A DNA stretch of 34,433 nucleotides from NCBI RefSeq assembly GCF_004296405.1, contig NZ_PSRR01000054.1, forward strand, positions 1 through 34,433, written 5' to 3'. Of this stretch, positions 33,401 to 34,433 are shown piece after piece. The notes beneath the pieces are model-generated. The model did no database searches. It saw nothing but the letters and a program-made list of their open reading frames with translations, and was not told the origin of the DNA. The DNA comes from Bradyrhizobium sp. Leo170 (GTDB lineage: Bacteria; Pseudomonadota; Alphaproteobacteria; Rhizobiales; Xanthobacteraceae). The number at the start of each line of letters is the position of its first letter. The first letter of the stretch is position 1. The translations under genes were made by a program, and so were the position numbers.

Positions 33401-33657
33401 TCTCGCGCCTCAACGGCTCCAAGACCTACGTGCAGGACCTGGTTGCCGCGCAGAAGAACCGCGTCTGGGACCTGATCGGGAAGGGCGCGATCATCTATGT
33501 CTGCGGCGACGGCAGTAAAATGGAGCCGGACGTCAAGGCGACCTTGATGTCGATCCATCGCGAGCACAACGGTGACAATGCCGACGCGGCCACGCGCTGG
33601 ATCGAGGACCTCGGCGCGAAGAACCGCTACGTGCTCGACGTCTGGGCAGGCGGATAG
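30422..33657 (+). pseudogene. CYP102-type self-sufficient cytochrome P450-NADPH reductase fusion, frameshifted
   Basis: The intact product would be about 1077 residues: P450 (1 to about 460), a flexible Ala/Pro linker (about 465-492), a flavodoxin FMN domain (about 496-640) and a FAD/NADPH reductase. The haem motif FGNGQRACIG has its Cys at residue 413, the I-helix is AGHETTSG, and the flavodoxin shows LYGSNLGSAEELA and VFGCGNSDWAATYQ. The reductase part shows RYYSISSSP, GPGTGLAPFRGF and the C-terminal LDVWAGG aromatic. The organisation matches fatty acid hydroxylases such as Bacillus BM3. The frame breaks in a CG run at 32249-32262; both sides are otherwise undamaged. As written, a 683-residue P450 plus part of the flavodoxin ends at 32473, and the rest is in another frame. 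AGGAG at 30406-30410 precedes the start. The cause could be real mutation or sequencing error. Confidence 0.88.
32249..32262 (+). other. Frameshift site in a CG-dinucleotide run
   Basis: After His 609 the sequence reads GG followed by five CG pairs and then CC. Four CG pairs would restore the expected reading (A-V-Y-P-R-G-E-G-D). The sequence therefore appears to have one extra CG, consistent with slippage or a base-calling error in a GC-rich run. The span 30422-33657 is 3236 bp, not a multiple of three. Confidence 0.8.
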
Positions 33658-33664
33658 CCGCGAC

Positions 33665-33748
33665 TTGTAGGGTGGGCAAAGCGAAGCGTGCACACCATTG
33701 CGGGCGGAACGTGGACGGTGGGCACGCTGCGCTTTGCCCACCCTACAA
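33665..33748. repeat. Inverted repeat, second copy of the 8487 family
   Basis: The arms TTGTAGGGTGGGCAAAGCGA (33665 on) and GCTTTGCCCACCCTACAA (ending 33748) pair with a few mismatches inside and a looser loop than the copy at 8487-8566. It again lies between convergent genes. Confidence 0.85.
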
Positions 33749-33768
33749 AGTTCGGCACGAGTTCGACG

Positions 33769-34433
33769 TCACGCCGCCTTTGCCGCAGCCCCATGTGCGT
33801 GCTGGTCGATGGCGTCGATGATCTCCGGCCACATCGGGATCGGCAATGCGTGGCCCATGCCGTCGATCATCAGGAGCTTAGCGCCCGGGATCGACGCCGC
33901 GGTGTCCTTGCCGCCGGCCGGGTGCACCAGCGGATCGACGGTGCCGTGGATGACGAGCGTCGGCGCTTTCACCGCGCTCAGGCGTTGCTTGCGGCTACCG
34001 GAGGCGAGAATGGCGCGGAGCTGGCGGCCGACGCCGGCGGGATTGAGGCCGCGTTCATAGGTGCGCAGCGCCCGCGAACGATCGAGCGCCTCGTCCTCCG
34101 GGAAGGAACCGACGCGCAGGATCTTCCAGGTCTTGGCGAAGCGCTCGACAAATTCGTCCTTCGTCCTTGGCGGCAGCGCCATCAGTACCGCGCCGGCCTC
34201 GCGAGTCGGCGGCGGGATCTTCGGATTGCCTGTCGTCGACATGATCGAGGTGAGCGAGCGCACCGCCTGCGGAAAGGAGATCGCGACTTCCTGCGCGATC
34301 ATGCCGCCCATGGAGGCGCCGACCAGATGCGCTGACTTCAGCCCGAGCCCATCCATCAGGCCGACGGTGTCCTTGGCCATGTCGATCAGTCTGTAGGGTG
34401 CGGCGACGGGGATCCCGAACAGACGCAGTCTCA
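33769..34433 (-). CDS. Alpha/beta hydrolase, N terminus beyond the window
   Basis: The - strand frame is open to the window edge, so this gene is incomplete at its 5' end; 221 codons plus two bases are visible. The nucleophile elbow is GASMGG in SAHLVGASMGGMIAQ. The acid is the Asp in VIHGTVDPLVHP and the base His lies in MIDGMGHALP, giving a full catalytic triad. The segment before it (FGIPVAAPYRLIDMAKDTVGLMDGLGL) shows the usual spacing ahead of the elbow. The Met at 34380 is internal to that conserved segment and not a start. The substrate cannot be named. Confidence 0.85.
   Translation of the reverse strand, partial: RLRLFGIPVAAPYRLIDMAKDTVGLMDGLGLKSAHLVGASMGGMIAQEVAISFPQAVRSLTSIMSTTGNPKIPPPTREAGAVLMALPPRTKDEFVERFAKTWKILRVGSFPEDEALDRSRALRTYERGLNPAGVGRQLRAILASGSRKQRLSAVKAPTLVIHGTVDPLVHPAGGKDTAASIPGAKLLMIDGMGHALPIPMWPEIIDAIDQHAHGAAAKAA

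Noticed and set aside
32116..33657. Separate reductase gene starting at 32116
   Set aside because: Its first 50 or so codons lie in a wrong frame over the flavodoxin domain; the rest continues the P450 fusion, so one broken gene explains it better.
1..34433. CRISPR array
   Set aside because: The repeats are hairpin elements scattered singly between genes, with no regular spacers and no cas genes.

Overview
The window is GC-rich (strong G/C at third codon positions) and densely coding. Its gene types (NitT/TauT and peptide ABC systems, wax ester synthase, a self-sufficient CYP102-type P450) and its many long palindromic intergenic repeats suggest an alphaproteobacterium of the Bradyrhizobium/Rhodopseudomonas group, most likely Bradyrhizobium. 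This rests on recognising families and repeats by eye, not on a database search. I saw no rRNA, tRNA, CRISPR array, insertion sequence, phage gene or replication origin.

Layout. (1) 228-8483, + strand: a TetR regulator, then a tight run of seven genes: a NitT/TauT-type ABC transporter (permease, binding protein, ATPase), an enolase-superfamily enzyme, a Gfo/Idh/MocA dehydrogenase, a DUF993 aldolase-like protein and a sugar-isomerase-like TIM barrel. Four of the six junctions overlap or abut, so this looks like one catabolic operon for a substrate I cannot name. (2) 8563-11034: a class I-type cytochrome P450 (-) divergent from a split, two-subunit ThDP decarboxylase resembling sulfopyruvate/phosphonopyruvate decarboxylase (+). 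(3) 11322-16437: a TetR gene with a palindromic operator in its promoter, co-directional with an RND efflux pair (adaptor and pump) and closed by a good intrinsic terminator. (4) 16582-17325: a protein resembling aminomuconate deaminase CnbZ. (5) 17449-24961, - strand: a peptide ABC transporter (binding protein, two permeases, two ATPases) followed by a gamma-glutamyltranspeptidase-like enzyme without a visible signal peptide; a DadA-like FAD amino-acid oxidoreductase diverges at 25158. (6) 26557-33657, +: a small DUF6489-like protein, an alpha/beta hydrolase, a wax ester synthase/DGAT, an epoxide-hydrolase-type enzyme and a CYP102-type P450-reductase fusion, together a likely fatty acid/neutral lipid module. 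The fusion gene is broken by a frameshift in a CG-dinucleotide run near 32249-32262. (7) 33769-34433, -: an alpha/beta hydrolase running off the window.

Eight hairpin repeats of several sequence families occupy intergenic gaps, three of them between convergent genes. The best candidate for an undescribed system is the 1144-8483 operon. Its enzyme set resembles a dehydrogenase/enolase-type enzyme/aldolase pathway, yet it is paired with a transporter class not usually used for sugars, and its enolase member carries MLE/epimerase-like lysines rather than typical acid-sugar dehydratase motifs.
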